DNA from: Alphaproteobacteria bacterium
Lineage (GTDB): Bacteria > Pseudomonadota > Alphaproteobacteria > UBA8366
Assembly (NCBI GenBank): GCA_029861675.1
Contig: JAOTYV010000045.1
Span: forward strand, 1 to 22,217
Reading direction: 5' to 3'
Length of the DNA: 22,217 nt
In this document: in pieces, positions 15,725-22,217 of the stretch
How positions within the stretch are numbered: the stretch's first letter is position 1
How the letters are laid out: the number at the start of each line of letters is the position of its first letter
Notes under the pieces: generated by a model
The model's database searches: none
The model's input: the letters and a program-made list of their open reading frames with translations, nothing else
Told to the model about the DNA's origin: nothing
Translations under genes and position numbers: made by a program

Positions 15725-16675
15725 ATGACGGTGGATGCACTACAGACGGAAATCGCACCGGAAATCGCACCGGAGACGATCACGATTACGCCGCTGGCGC
15801 TCGATATCGGCGCCGAGATCGGCGGTGCGGATTTGGGCCAACCTTTGTCGGCGCAGCAGCGGAATGAAATCTGGGCGGCCTTCGTCAAATGGAAGGTGAT
15901 CTTCTTCCGCGATCAAAAGTTGGACAAGGCCAGTTTCGTGGCCATGTCGCGGCAATTCGGTGCCCTCAACCGCGGCCACAACATCCATGATGTGGATCCG
16001 GAATTCCCGGAGATCTATGGCGTCGTGAAAGGCCGGCAGAAGACGCGGATTTCGGGCGAGCCGAAGTTCGACCCGTGGACCGGCTGGCATACAGATTTGA
16101 CGCCCGCGATCAATCCGCCGACCGCAACCATTCTCTGGGGAAATGTCGTACCGCCTTATGGCGGCGATACGCAGTGGGCCAACCTGGCCGCCGCCTATGA
16201 CGCCCTGTCGCCGACCCTGCGCGCGTTCGTCGATGGGCTGCGGGGGGTGCACACCTATATGAGCTACGACGGGGTAACGCTGAGCAAGGAGTTTGCCGAG
16301 CGCATCGCGGCAAACCAGAAAGTCAGCGAGCACCCGATCGTCCGCGTGCATCCGGAAAACGGCCGCCGCGCGCTGTGGGTAAGCCCGAAATTCCTGCGCG
16401 AAATCGTCGGGCTGACGCCGACGGAGAGTGCGGCGCTGCTCGCGATGCTGAAGTCCCACGCCACCCGGCCGGAGTTCACGCTTCGCTTCAAGTGGAGGCC
16501 CGGATCGGTCGCCATGTGGGATAACCGGTCTACCGCGCATCTGGCCCCCCGGGATATTCAGCACAGCGATTTCGACCGTCAGCTCATTCGCACGACGACG
16601 CTCGGCGACATTCCCATTGGCGTCGACGGACGGAAATCGAAACCGCTGGAAGGCACGCCGCTACTGGCGGCATAA
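15725..16675 (+). CDS. TauD/TfdA family Fe(II)/2-oxoglutarate dioxygenase (paralogue 3)
   Basis: A 316-residue enzyme with Fe ligands His122 and Asp124 (GWHTDLT) and His272 (NRSTAHLAPRD), and Arg289 (LIRTTTLGD) for 2-oxoglutarate. Layout resembles taurine/alkylsulfonate and 2,4-D-type dioxygenases, with WGNVVPPYGGDTQWANL after the HxD strand. The N-terminus has a short tandem (EIAP-EIAP-ET) encoded by repeated GGAAATCGCACC. AGGGAGG lies before the ATG. First gene of an operon with the iron alcohol dehydrogenase (38-bp gap) and the TGA-containing methyltransferase. A hydroxylated and thereby cleaved substrate would yield an aldehyde, which fits the next gene (inference). Confidence 0.9.
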   Translation: MTVDALQTEIAPEIAPETITITPLALDIGAEIGGADLGQPLSAQQRNEIWAAFVKWKVIFFRDQKLDKASFVAMSRQFGALNRGHNIHDVDPEFPEIYGVVKGRQKTRISGEPKFDPWTGWHTDLTPAINPPTATILWGNVVPPYGGDTQWANLAAAYDALSPTLRAFVDGLRGVHTYMSYDGVTLSKEFAERIAANQKVSEHPIVRVHPENGRRALWVSPKFLREIVGLTPTESAALLAMLKSHATRPEFTLRFKWRPGSVAMWDNRSTAHLAPRDIQHSDFDRQLIRTTTLGDIPIGVDGRKSKPLEGTPLLAA

Positions 16676-16713
16676 GACGGCGCCGAGGCGTCGTTACTGA
16701 GGGAGAGGGCCCG

Positions 16714-17796
16714 ATGGGGGAGTTTTTCAATCCGGTGAAGGCCATCTTCGGGCCGGGCAGTTTCGATCGGCTGCCGGAACTGATCGCCGGCCGGCCATAC
16801 GCGGTCGTGACCTATGGCGAGCCCTATTTCGCGGGGCTGGTGGACCGGTTGGAACAGGCGGCGGGCAAGGCCGCCATCGTGATCGACAATGTCATGGCCA
16901 ATCCGGATTTTCCGGAGGTCGAAGCCGGATGCGCCGCGTTGGCGGCAATGGACCGATTGCCGGAAGTCTATGTCGGACTTGGCGGCGGCTCGGCCATGGA
17001 TACCGCAAAGGCGCTCGCCGTATCCGGCGGTGATTGGGGGCTGTTGAAGGAGCATCTGGAATGCGGCGGCGCGCGGTCGGATGAATTGCGGGCCCCGTGC
17101 ATTATCGCCGTGCCGACGACGTCGGGAACCGGCAGCGAAGTCAGCATCGGGGCGGTCATCTGGGACAAGGCGAATGACGGCAAATGGGGCGTTCGCACGC
17201 CGAGCGCCTATGCCGAGTATGCGGTCGTCGATCCGGAACTCACCGTGAGCCTGCCGCGGGATCAGACGATCAGCACGGCGCTCGACGCGATGAGCCACGC
17301 GCTCGAGAGCCTTTGGACCGTGAAACGCAATGTGGTGACTCAGCCGATTGCCGTGCAGGCGGCCCGCGACGTATTGCGCACTCTGCCGGCCTTGAGCGAG
17401 GATCTCGGCAATATCGAACTCCGCACCCGTATTGCGAACGCGGCCATGCTGGCGGGCATCGCGCTGTCGCAGACACGCACCTCGATCGCCCATCAGATGT
17501 CATATCCGCTGACCATGCATCACGGCGTGCCGCACGGCATCGCCTGCGGCTTTTCGCTGCCGATGGTGATGGGATGGGCGATCGGCCATGACGCGACGTG
17601 CGACGCGGGGCTGGCCGGTGTCTTCGGCGATGACCTGACCGCCGGTGTAAAAACCTTCGAAAAGTTCATGGACGATCTCGGCGTCGCCCGCGACCCGACT
17701 GCCTATGGACCGTCGCAGGCCGATTGGAATGGCTGGCTGGCAGATGCGGTCGAGGGGGAGAAGGGGAAGAACTTCCTGGGCGAAGTGCCGGTTTAG
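16714..17796 (+). CDS. Iron-containing alcohol dehydrogenase (phosphonoacetaldehyde-reductase-like)
   Basis: A 360-residue group III NAD(P)-dependent alcohol dehydrogenase. GGGSAMDTAK (90-99) binds the cofactor; PTTSGTGSEVS (134-144) is family-typical. Metal ligands are Asp191 and His195 (DAMSH) and His260 and His274 (H-x13-H). SYPLTMHHGVPHGIACGFSLP resembles phosphonoacetaldehyde reductases of the PhpC type more than butanol dehydrogenases, an impression from memory. GAGGGAGAGGG precedes the ATG. Middle gene of the operon; it would reduce or oxidise an aldehyde/alcohol made by the dioxygenase. The exact substrate is open. Confidence 0.88.
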   Translation: MGEFFNPVKAIFGPGSFDRLPELIAGRPYAVVTYGEPYFAGLVDRLEQAAGKAAIVIDNVMANPDFPEVEAGCAALAAMDRLPEVYVGLGGGSAMDTAKALAVSGGDWGLLKEHLECGGARSDELRAPCIIAVPTTSGTGSEVSIGAVIWDKANDGKWGVRTPSAYAEYAVVDPELTVSLPRDQTISTALDAMSHALESLWTVKRNVVTQPIAVQAARDVLRTLPALSEDLGNIELRTRIANAAMLAGIALSQTRTSIAHQMSYPLTMHHGVPHGIACGFSLPMVMGWAIGHDATCDAGLAGVFGDDLTAGVKTFEKFMDDLGVARDPTAYGPSQADWNGWLADAVEGEKGKNFLGEVPV

Positions 17797-17828
17797 GTGT
17801 CAAATCCCGATCTAGAGGAGGACCGACA

Positions 17829-18620
17829 ATGTCCGAAACACTCTCACCCGAAACGCCGGTCGTGGATGCGGACGCCCTGCGGGAAGAAGTGAAGAACAAG
17901 TACCGGGAGGTCGCGGTCGATCCCCACGGGACATACCATTTCCACACGGGCCGGCCGCTTGCGCGGCATTTGGGGTACGACGCGGCCGATGTCGATCCCC
18001 TGCCGGATGCGGCGGTCGAATCCTTCGCGGGCGTCGGCAACCCGTTCTCGATCCATGACGTCGCGGCCGGCGAACGCATCGTCGATGTGGGCGCGGGCGG
18101 CGGCTTCGATTGCTTCGTGGCGGCGGGCAAGACCGGGCCAAGCGGACGGGTCGTCGGTATCGACATGACGGAGGAAATGCTGGCGAAATCCCGCGCGACG
18201 GCCAAATCGATGGCGCTCGATCATGTCGAGTTCCGCGAGGGGCTGATCGAGGAGATGCCGGTCGAGGACGGCTGGGCCGATGTGGTGATCAGCAACGGGG
18301 TCATCAATCTCTGTTCCGACAAGAAGCAGGTCTTCTCGGAAATCATGCGGGTGCTGCGCCCCGGCGGGCGGCTGCAATTCGCCGACATCGCCAACGGCAA
18401 GCCGGTGCCGGAGGCCGCAATCCGCAACATTGACCTCTGGACCGCCTGAATTGCCGGTGGCCTGCCGTGCGCAGGCTGGCGGAAGATGCTGGAGGAAGTC
18501 GGCTTCACCGGGATCGAGATCGGCCCGCCGGCGGATACATTCGCCGGTGCCGGCGGCGAGGCGAATGCCCGCGCTTTCGAAGTGTTTGGCTACGCCTTCC
18601 TGGCCATAAAGCCGGCGTGA
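17829..18620 (+). CDS. ArsM-like SAM methyltransferase with in-frame TGA: candidate selenoprotein
   Basis: The ATG at 17829 has AGGAGGA 8 bp upstream. The frame codes 206 residues, meets TGA at 18447-18449 and continues 56 codons to TGA at 18618-18620, giving 263 residues if codon 207 is selenocysteine. Motif I is VDVGAGGGFD (85-94); VISNGVINLCSDK (153-165) and VLRPGGRLQFADI (175-187) are typical of arsenite methyltransferases and kin. In those, a conserved Cys follows the D/E-L-x-x-x stretch and precedes I/V-x-G-A/G-L: here it reads DLWTA-TGA-IAGGLP. The tail (MLEEVGFTGIEIGPP, then ARAFEVFGYAFLAIKP) is intact, with 44 of 56 third positions G/C. The ArsM N-terminal GCGNP Cys is Val69 (GVGNP), so arsenite is not assured as substrate. 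The alternative is a nonsense mutation, making a pseudogene. Confidence 0.72.
18454..18482 (+). promoter_or_regulatory. Candidate bacterial SECIS hairpin
   Basis: CCGGTGGCCTGC (18454-18465) pairs with GCAGGCTGGCGG (18471-18482) around the loop CGTGC. Eleven of twelve positions pair (two G-U, one G-G mismatch). The stem starts 4 nt after the TGA and the loop G (18467) lies 18 nt beyond the TGA. The G followed by U near the loop start is the feature recognised by SelB in bacterial SECIS elements. The hairpin lies inside the coding sequence, as bacterial SECIS elements do. Confidence 0.6.
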
Positions 18621-18627
18621 CCGCGAT

Positions 18628-19851
18628 TTAGATTACGCCGTCGCCTTCCAGCCGCGTCAGCTCGTCTGCGCCGAGGCCGAGCAGCTTGCCGTAAACTTCC
18701 GCATTGTGTTCGCCCAGCGCGGGGCCGAGCGTGTCGATGCCGCCGGGCGTGCCGTTGAGTCTGGGCACCACGTTTGGCACGGCGATCTCGCCCGCGCGGC
18801 TGTCGTTCACGCGGGCGATGTTGCCGCGCGCCGCGTAATGCGGGTCCTCGAATATCTCGTCGATCGCGGCGACGATGCCGCAGGGCACTTCGGCTTCGGT
18901 GCAGAGCGCGACGACTTCCTGCTGGCTGTGCCGCTTGGTCCAGTCGGTGACCATGCCATCGACGCCCGGCCGGTCGGCGTCGCGCTGCTTGATCGTGCCG
19001 TATTTTCCGTCGCCGGCGACATCCCCGTGACCCATCAATTCGGCGAGGCGGGCGAAGATCTTATCGTTGGTGCACGCGATGGCGACCCAGCGGCCGTCCT
19101 TGGTCTCGTAATGGCTGTGCGGGCAGACATTGACGGTCGGCGCGCCCATGCGCTGGCGGATGAAGCCGACCTTGTCATAGGCCGGGGCGAGTTCGTCGAG
19201 AATGCGGAAGATCGGCTCGTACAGGCCGATATCGATTTCCTGGCCCTCGCCGCTGGCGTCGCGGGCGCGCAGCGCCATCATCACGCCGAGCGCGCCATAG
19301 AGCCCCGACATGTAGTCGGCCAGCGTCGCCGAGCCGGGCGTCGCCGGCGGCCGGTCCGGCTCACCCGCGAGGAAAGAAATACCGCCGAAGGCATTGCCGA
19401 TGCGTCCAAAACCCGGTTTGCCGCTATAGGGGCCGGTCTGGCCGTAGCCGGATACCCGCAGCATGACGAGTTGCGGATTGACGGCCCGGAGCACGTCCCA
19501 GCCGAGACCCCAGCCTTCCAGCGTGCCGGGCTGAAAATTCTCGGTCAGCACGTCCGCCTGCGCCACCAGCTTCTTCAACATCTCGACGCCTTCCGGCGAT
19601 TTCAGGTTCAGCGTCACCGACTTCTTGTTGCGCGCCTCGCTGAGCCAGACCAGCGTGTCGCCGCAGTCGGTGACCGTGCCGAGCCTCCGGCACGGGTCGC
19701 CCACTTTCGGCATTTCCACCTTGATCACTTCGGCGCCGAATTCGGCCATGATCGTGGCGCAATAGGGGGCGGCGATATAGGTCGCGATATCGATCACGCG
19801 GATGCCGGCGAGCGGCCTCTGGCTGGCGGCCTGATTCTGACTTTCCGGCAC
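18628..19851 (-). CDS. CaiB/BaiF family (class III) CoA-transferase
   Basis: A 407-residue enzyme that moves CoA between carboxylic acids. PLAGIRVIDIATYIAAPYC at the N-terminus, GAEVIKVEMPKVGDPCR, then RNKKSVTLNLKSPEG and the nucleophile Asp179 (SATLADYMSGLYG) are class III signatures; QEIDIGLYE follows. Start chosen at GTG 19851: AAAGGAG lies 7 bp upstream, and the sequence before it shows no homology, although the frame stays open to 20205. Convergent with the candidate selenoprotein gene (7 bp between ends) and divergent from MmgE/PrpD, with which it may share regulation. Substrate acid unknown. Confidence 0.92.
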   Translation of the reverse strand: MPESQNQAASQRPLAGIRVIDIATYIAAPYCATIMAEFGAEVIKVEMPKVGDPCRRLGTVTDCGDTLVWLSEARNKKSVTLNLKSPEGVEMLKKLVAQADVLTENFQPGTLEGWGLGWDVLRAVNPQLVMLRVSGYGQTGPYSGKPGFGRIGNAFGGISFLAGEPDRPPATPGSATLADYMSGLYGALGVMMALRARDASGEGQEIDIGLYEPIFRILDELAPAYDKVGFIRQRMGAPTVNVCPHSHYETKDGRWVAIACTNDKIFARLAELMGHGDVAGDGKYGTIKQRDADRPGVDGMVTDWTKRHSQQEVVALCTEAEVPCGIVAAIDEIFEDPHYAARGNIARVNDSRAGEIAVPNVVPRLNGTPGGIDTLGPALGEHNAEVYGKLLGLGADELTRLEGDGVI

Positions 19852-20020
19852 CGTCGGGCTCCTTTGATTGTCTGTGAATGACTGTTTTCTTGTCGGGGCG
19901 GAAGCGGCACTATAGGCCGCGCCGGGTACCGGAAAAAGCCATACATGTCCGGACAACTTTGTAATACCTTGGTCGCGAACGCCGCCGCCATCGAGATCGA
20001 TATTTGTGGGAGCAGGATCC
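19852..20020. promoter_or_regulatory. Divergent promoter region with TGTCCGGACA operator-like palindrome
   Basis: The 169-bp gap separates the CoA-transferase and MmgE/PrpD genes. At 19946-19955 TGTCCGGACA is a perfect 10-bp palindrome, close to the TGT...ACA sites bound by FadR-subfamily GntR regulators. On the minus strand TATAGT (19910-19915) could be the -10 of the CoA-transferase promoter. No regulator gene is in the window; both assignments are inference. Confidence 0.4.
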
Positions 20021-21466
20021 ATGAACACCGTCGTCAAACCGACCGCCTTTTCGCCCGCTACAGAAGCCGCCGCCGACGCCTTCATTTCCGAAAAACTCGC
20101 CGTCTTCGCCGGCGGGTTCGATCTGGCGCGCGTACCCGAAGAAGTCGTTGAACGGGCGAAGCTGCACATCCTCGATTGTCTCGGCATCGGTCTGGCGTCG
20201 ACCACCTATGAATTCGGCCATCGCATGGCGAACGCGATGCACGGCCTGGGCGGCGCGGGCGACCTGCCGGTAATCGGCCTGCCGTTGCGGCTGCCGCTGC
20301 GGGATTCGGTTCATCTCAATGGCACGCTGATCCATGGCCTGGATTTCGACGATACCCACAGCGGCGGCGTTATCCATGCCTCGGCGAGCGCCGTGCCGAC
20401 GGTTCTCGGGGCCGGATTGGCGAACGGCGTCACGGGCGCCGAGGCGCTGGCCGCCTATCTGATCGCGGTCGAGGCAAGCTCGCGGATCGGCATGGCGGTG
20501 GACGGCAATCTGCACCGGGCGGGCCATCATCCGACCGGTCTGGTCGGCGCCTTTGGGTGCACACTGGCGGCCGGACGGCTCGCCGACCTCAGCGTGCAGC
20601 AGATCGCGCAGGCACAGGGTATCACCCTCAGCATGGCCGGCGGCAGTCTTGAATTCCTCGCCGACGGCGCCTGGACCAAACGCCAGCATCCCGGCTGGGC
20701 CGGGGTGTGCGGCATCACGGCGGCCGCGATGGCCAAGCAGGGTTTTGCAGGGCCGAAACAGGCCTATGAAGGCCGCTACGGCCTCTTCAACCTGCATCTC
20801 GGCACTCATATCGGCGCCGACGCGCCGTTCGATCTCGCCACCTGTACCAACGGGTTGGGCGAGGAATGGGAATTGATGAATGTTGCGTTCAAGCCGTATC
20901 CGGCGTGCCATTTCAACCACGCCTTCGCCGACGCCGCATTGGCGCTCAAGGCCGAGCATGGGTTGACGCCGGATGACATCGACTCCGCCGTCGGCCTGAT
21001 CGGCGACGGTCAGGTGCAGGTCGTGTGCGTGCCGGAGGAGGCCAAGCGCCGCCCGGCCAACGCCTACGAAGCCCAGTTCAGCATCCACTACATCATCGCC
21101 GCCTCGCTGGTGCGCGGCCGCTTCACGCTCGACGAACTGGATCCGGATGCGTTCACCGATCCGGAAATCCTCGCGCTGTGCGACCGTGTGAGCTACGCGG
21201 TCGACGAGGACTCGAATTTCCCGCGGTACTATTCCGGCGAGGTCGTGATCCGAACCGGGGATGGCCGGGAATTGCGCCACCGCGAGCCGTACAATCGCGG
21301 CTCCGACGCCAATCCCCTGTCGGCGGAGGATATCCTCGGCAAATACTGGTCGAACGCCACCCGCGCGGTCAGTACGGCGCGCGCCGAGCGCGTACTCGAT
21401 GCGGTGATGGCGCTCGATACCGCATTGGACCTGGAGGAATTGGGTGACGCGCTTTGTTTGGATTGA
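20021..21466 (+). CDS. MmgE/PrpD family protein
   Basis: A 481-residue protein of the 2-methylcitrate dehydratase/cis-aconitate decarboxylase/iminodisuccinate epimerase fold. Signatures: KLHILDCLGIGLAS near the N-terminus, HGLDFDDTH, HASASAVPTVLGAG, GRAGHH-type segment (LHRAGHHPTGLVGAFG), the KPYPACHFNHAFADAA core and AQFSIHYIIAASLVRGRF. The ATG at 20021 has GGAG and AGGA before it; a GTG five codons earlier (20006) precedes that site. It probably dehydrates, isomerises or decarboxylates a di- or tricarboxylic acid, and with the neighbouring CoA-transferase suggests an organic-acid catabolic unit. The substrate is not set by sequence. Confidence 0.9.
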   Translation: MNTVVKPTAFSPATEAAADAFISEKLAVFAGGFDLARVPEEVVERAKLHILDCLGIGLASTTYEFGHRMANAMHGLGGAGDLPVIGLPLRLPLRDSVHLNGTLIHGLDFDDTHSGGVIHASASAVPTVLGAGLANGVTGAEALAAYLIAVEASSRIGMAVDGNLHRAGHHPTGLVGAFGCTLAAGRLADLSVQQIAQAQGITLSMAGGSLEFLADGAWTKRQHPGWAGVCGITAAAMAKQGFAGPKQAYEGRYGLFNLHLGTHIGADAPFDLATCTNGLGEEWELMNVAFKPYPACHFNHAFADAALALKAEHGLTPDDIDSAVGLIGDGQVQVVCVPEEAKRRPANAYEAQFSIHYIIAASLVRGRFTLDELDPDAFTDPEILALCDRVSYAVDEDSNFPRYYSGEVVIRTGDGRELRHREPYNRGSDANPLSAEDILGKYWSNATRAVSTARAERVLDAVMALDTALDLEELGDALCLD

Positions 21467-21517
21467 GCCGCCGATAATCTGTAATTTGTTTCGTCTTAAG
21501 TACTGGAGGACCGCACC

Positions 21518-22217
21518 ATGTTGATGTCGGCGGAAGCGTTTCGGGACTCGCTGCGGGAATATTCACCGCGGGTCTATGTCGATGGTGACGAAGTGCCGTC
21601 GGTCGCCGACGATCCGCGGCTGGCGCCGGGGGTCGCCGCGATCGGCGTTACCTATGATTTCGCGCTGGAAAACGACTATCGGCAGATCATGATCGGCGCG
21701 CAGCACACCAGCGGCAAGGACGTGAACCGGATGCTGCATATCAACCGCAGTACGCAGGATTTGCTGAATAAGCTCGAAGCGGTGCGGCTGGTTTGCCGCG
21801 AGAGCGGGTGCGCCCAGCGCTATCTGACGCACGATGCGCTGAACGCGATCTATCAGACGACCCACCGCATGGACGTGGCCAACGGCACCGATGTCCATCA
21901 GCGTTTCGTCAATTACATGCACACCGTGCAGGAGCGCGACCTGACCTGCGGCGTGGCGATGACCGACGGCAAGGGCGACCGTTCGCTGCGCCCGCACCGC
22001 CAGTCGAACCCGGACTCCTATGTCCGTATCAAGCAGCGCCGCAAGGACGGCATCGTCATCAGCGGCGTCAAGGCGATTGTCACCGCCGCGCCCTATGTGC
22101 ATGAATACCTCGTCATGCCGTGCCGCAACATGATCGCGGAGGACGCCGACTACGCAGTCTGTTGCGCCGTGCCGGTCGATGCCGACGGCATCATCGTGAT
22201 TTCCCGTGCGGCCGGGC
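21518..22217 (+). CDS. 4-hydroxyphenylacetate 3-hydroxylase / 4-hydroxybutyryl-CoA dehydratase family (3' partial)
   Basis: The frame starts at ATG 21518 (GGAGGA 8 bp upstream) and runs off the right edge after 233 codons. It matches the N-terminal FAD-binding part of the HpaB/AbfD family: DSLREYSPRVYVDGDEV, MHTVQERDL, AMTDGKGDRSLRPHRQ, ISGVKAIVTAAPYVHEYLVMPCR. In 4-hydroxybutyryl-CoA dehydratase two Cys (C-x3-C, in CFQRC) ligate the 4Fe-4S cluster; here CAQRY keeps only the first. A flavin monooxygenase-type role is therefore more likely than radical dehydration, but the C-terminal ligands are outside the window. It follows MmgE/PrpD after 51 bp and may be co-transcribed. Confidence 0.85.
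   Translation, partial: MLMSAEAFRDSLREYSPRVYVDGDEVPSVADDPRLAPGVAAIGVTYDFALENDYRQIMIGAQHTSGKDVNRMLHINRSTQDLLNKLEAVRLVCRESGCAQRYLTHDALNAIYQTTHRMDVANGTDVHQRFVNYMHTVQERDLTCGVAMTDGKGDRSLRPHRQSNPDSYVRIKQRRKDGIVISGVKAIVTAAPYVHEYLVMPCRNMIAEDADYAVCCAVPVDADGIIVISRAAG

Noticed and set aside
18447..18449. Treating the TGA as the normal end of the methyltransferase gene
   Set aside because: The truncated 206-residue product would lack the reactive residue and the last strands of the fold, and the following 168 bp keep family-like coding in the same frame.
19852..20205. N-terminal extension of the CoA-transferase
   Set aside because: The open frame continues upstream only because it mirrors the MmgE/PrpD gene; AAAGGAG before GTG 19851 and family homology fix the start there.

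Overview
The window is GC-rich chromosomal DNA with strong GC preference at third codon positions. It carries purine-rich Shine-Dalgarno sites, several CaiB/BaiF, TauD/TfdA, MmgE/PrpD and HpcH/HpaI enzymes, a DUF3095 protein and a caspase-tail-like protein. This gene mix fits an alphaproteobacterium, perhaps Rhodospirillales-like, with a catabolic lifestyle on organic acids. That placement is inference: no rRNA, tRNA, plasmid, phage or CRISPR feature was seen.

Layout. 1-1194: 3' part of a secreted-looking protein with two copies of one small domain. 1341-3564 (minus): an SDR dehydrogenase followed by an FAD amine/amino-acid oxidase, and then an orphan second copy of the SDR 3' end, so a 96-bp direct repeat brackets the oxidase. 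3658-4834 (minus): a methyltransferase and an orphan protein. 5088-5963: alpha/beta hydrolase behind a terminator-like leader hairpin. 5989-7212 (minus): DUF3095 cyclase-fold protein. 7315-8265 (minus): DUF2975 membrane protein, XRE regulator and lipoprotein, tightly coupled. 8468-11233: a citrate-lyase-beta-like CoA lyase and a multi-pass GT39-like glycosyltransferase. 11311-14227: a TauD dioxygenase, a long perfect hairpin, queD-queE (7-deazaguanine/queuosine pathway) and a second TauD dioxygenase. 14348-15270: two small membrane-anchored proteins. 15271-15724: a 454-bp non-coding stretch. 15725-18620: an operon of a third TauD dioxygenase, an iron-dependent alcohol dehydrogenase and an ArsM-like methyltransferase. 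18628-19851 (minus): CaiB/BaiF CoA-transferase, divergent from MmgE/PrpD (20021-21466) and an HpaB/AbfD-family flavoprotein cut by the window edge.

The most interesting signal is in the third operon. The methyltransferase reading frame is interrupted by a single in-frame TGA at 18447-18449. That codon sits where ArsM-type methyltransferases carry a catalytic cysteine followed by a small G/A/L-rich motif. The same frame then continues for 56 convincing codons to a stop 7 bp before the convergent neighbour. Directly after the TGA is a 12-position stem with a 5-nt loop that has the size, position and loop G/U expected of a bacterial SECIS. I read the gene as a candidate selenoprotein methyltransferase made with a 2OG dioxygenase and a phosphonoacetaldehyde-reductase-like dehydrogenase. 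The Sec reading and the shared pathway are inferences from this sequence alone; no sel genes lie in the window.
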